64,000 nt of DNA from an uncultured Porticoccus sp. (lineage in GTDB: Bacteria; Pseudomonadota; Gammaproteobacteria; Pseudomonadales; Porticoccaceae). The stretch is taken from contig CAMYLT010000005.1 of the NCBI GenBank assembly GCA_947259505.1, positions 1 to 64,000 of the forward strand. Reading direction: 5' to 3'. How positions within the stretch are numbered: position 1 is the first letter of the stretch; each line of letters begins with the position of its first letter. Positions 62,919-64,000 of the stretch are shown here, piece after piece. A program made the position numbers and the translations under genes. Under the pieces are notes generated by a model. The model did no database searches, was not told the origin of the DNA, and saw nothing but the letters and a program-made list of their open reading frames with translations.

Positions 62919-63776
62919 ATGAATGACGAAGCCGACCTGCAACTCAGCCAGCGTATTGAAGCACTGCTGGTTGAGCGCAACCTGCGTGGCATGGCGGGTT
63001 TGCGGACACATTTGCAGCCTGGTTATTGCCTCCGGGCGGCGCAGATGCTGTGGAATTGCCGTGGCCCGGTATTGATCGGCACAGGATTTCCCGTGCTGGA
63101 TACATTCGAAACGGATGGCCCTGCTGGTGCTATTGCCCTCTATCGAGTGCTGTCCGACCTGGGTGCGGAGCCTGTATTGGTCTGTAATGAACCTCTGGCT
63201 GCAGCTCTCTCGGAGGATTATCGGGTGGAACCCATGCCATTGGGACAACCGACCGGTCTCAAGGAGGTGGTGCGTAGTAGAGTGGAACGCATTGCTCCGG
63301 AGCTTATTATCAGTATCGAGTTACCCGGTAGGGCTGCTGACGGGCGGTATTACAATATGCGAGGTGAAGATATCAGCAACAATACCTTTTGCTTCGATGA
63401 TTTTCTGTCCATGGCGAATTGCCTGTCTATTGCCATCGGCGACGGTGGCAATGAGATTGGCATGGGTAATGTTATCGATCGCCTTGCTGAGCTGGACATC
63501 GTTCCTTCGGCTACCCGTTGTGACGAGTTAGTGATTGCCGATGTCTCCAATTGGGCCGCTCATGGCTTGGTGGCGATGCTCAGTTACTGGTCAGGTACTG
63601 ACTATCTGGGCGACTGGGATAATCGTGCCGTGCTCGAATATTTGGCTGCCCGAGGCAGTGTTGATGGTGTTACTCGTGAAAATACCCTCTCTGAGGACGG
63701 GTTGCCCAGTGAGAGTGGCAAGCTATTGGTTGCGGCCTTGCAGCAACTGGTAGCTGAGGCTAGATCGGCCCATTAA
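62919..63776 (+). CDS. DUF4392 protein: C-terminal domain family of D-glutamate cyclase
   Basis: 285 residues. GPVLIGTGFPVLDTFETDGP opens the fold, and ISIELPGRAADGRYYNMRG and AIGDGGNEIGMGNV are conserved blocks of the GLUCM-like C-terminal domain of animal D-glutamate cyclase, which turns D-glutamate into 5-oxo-D-proline. Here it is a separate gene directly after pxpC. GGAG lies 11 bases before the ATG at 62919. The longer frame from 62787 overlaps pxpC and is unlikely. Confidence 0.85.
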   Translation: MNDEADLQLSQRIEALLVERNLRGMAGLRTHLQPGYCLRAAQMLWNCRGPVLIGTGFPVLDTFETDGPAGAIALYRVLSDLGAEPVLVCNEPLAAALSEDYRVEPMPLGQPTGLKEVVRSRVERIAPELIISIELPGRAADGRYYNMRGEDISNNTFCFDDFLSMANCLSIAIGDGGNEIGMGNVIDRLAELDIVPSATRCDELVIADVSNWAAHGLVAMLSYWSGTDYLGDWDNRAVLEYLAARGSVDGVTRENTLSEDGLPSESGKLLVAALQQLVAEARSAH

Positions 63777-63881
63777 AACGACAGGATTTATCTTTGCCTG
63801 CCTCCGGAGCCGCTGCTAAGATCAGCCGCTTTTCCCGGGTCAGGTAACCATGGTTAGCAAGCTTAGAGAGCAGAGTGAACG

Positions 63882-64000
63882 ATGAGCACAGTATTTTTGA
63901 ACGGTGATTATCTGCCCATGGAGGAAGCCCGTATCTCACCCATGGACCGTGGGTTTCTGTTCGGTGATGGCATCTACGAGGTGCTGCCCTCATACCAAGG
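63882..64000 (+). CDS. D-amino-acid transaminase, N-terminal fragment
   Basis: Forty residues run off the right edge. VFLNGDYLPMEEARISPMDR followed by GFLFGDGIYEV is the opening of class IV PLP transaminases of the D-amino-acid kind (D-R-G-F-x-F-G-D-G-x-Y-E-V). It moves amino groups between D-amino acids and 2-oxo acids, often with D-glutamate as partner, which suits the operon before it. It begins 105 bases after the DUF4392 gene. Confidence 0.8.
   Translation, partial: MSTVFLNGDYLPMEEARISPMDRGFLFGDGIYEVLPSYQ

Overview
The window is a 64 kb piece of a gammaproteobacterial chromosome. The class call rests on several gene pairings: mutY next to yggX, hisB-hisH-hisA, a ccoNOQP-GHIS cluster with Fnr/Anr-type boxes, maeB, slyX, rsuA and selO. 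A putidaredoxin-type reductase/ferredoxin pair, an NhaD-type Na+/H+ antiporter and a ZnuD-like receptor would fit a free-living, probably marine aerobe (Cellvibrionales-like is only a guess). No rRNA and no CRISPR array were seen. There is one complete tRNA gene (Phe, GAA).

Layout. 1-126 is the tail of an IS3-family element, followed by what may be the right half of an integron attC site. 300-4750 holds rsuA, a spermidine-synthase-like gene, selO, a broken remnant and a small secreted-protein pair. 4802-11222 is a 6.4 kb integrated element between a 46-bp copy of the 3' part of tRNA-Phe and the intact gene. It carries a replication initiator, an excisionase-like HTH gene and a tyrosine integrase at its right end. 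Its left half has three attC sites without an integron integrase (a CALIN-type array), whose cassettes carry a DUF262 + HEPN gene pair, a secreted BamE/SmpA-like protein and an unknown gene.

11.3-46.9 kb is mainly core metabolism: yggX-mutY-asmA, a zinc-receptor-like gene with a small His/Cys protein, hisBHA (no hisF), murI, argD-argF, a Fur-box operon (outer-membrane barrel, FMN-binding protein, PepSY protein), grxD, a 2-Cys peroxiredoxin, slyX, maeB, a ferredoxin reductase and ferredoxin, rnt-pyrC, argG, the cbb3 oxidase structural and assembly genes, a Yip1-family protein and gloA.

46.9-56.7 kb, on the minus strand, is an almost gapless run of twelve genes. In order of transcription: thermostable-hemolysin-family protein, AMP-forming ligase, SAM methyltransferase, InaA-like kinase, heme-oxygenase-fold diiron-type enzyme, SDR, TPR protein, OmpR-type regulator, QseC/PmrB-type sensor kinase, cupredoxin, FTR1-type iron permease and an outer-membrane barrel-like protein. 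A PmrA/QseB-like box lies upstream of the first gene. This looks like an iron-linked, self-regulated pathway whose product I cannot name.

57.4-64 kb has nhaD, a YbaK-like deacylase, and then a D-glutamate route: the two halves of the animal D-glutamate cyclase as separate genes flanking pxpABC (5-oxoprolinase), followed by the start of a D-amino-acid transaminase.

The strongest candidates for undescribed biology are the cassette-borne DUF262/HEPN pair, the twelve-gene iron-linked operon, the split D-glutamate cyclase/5-oxoprolinase operon, and a perfect 28-bp palindrome that looks like a terminator placed over a start codon.
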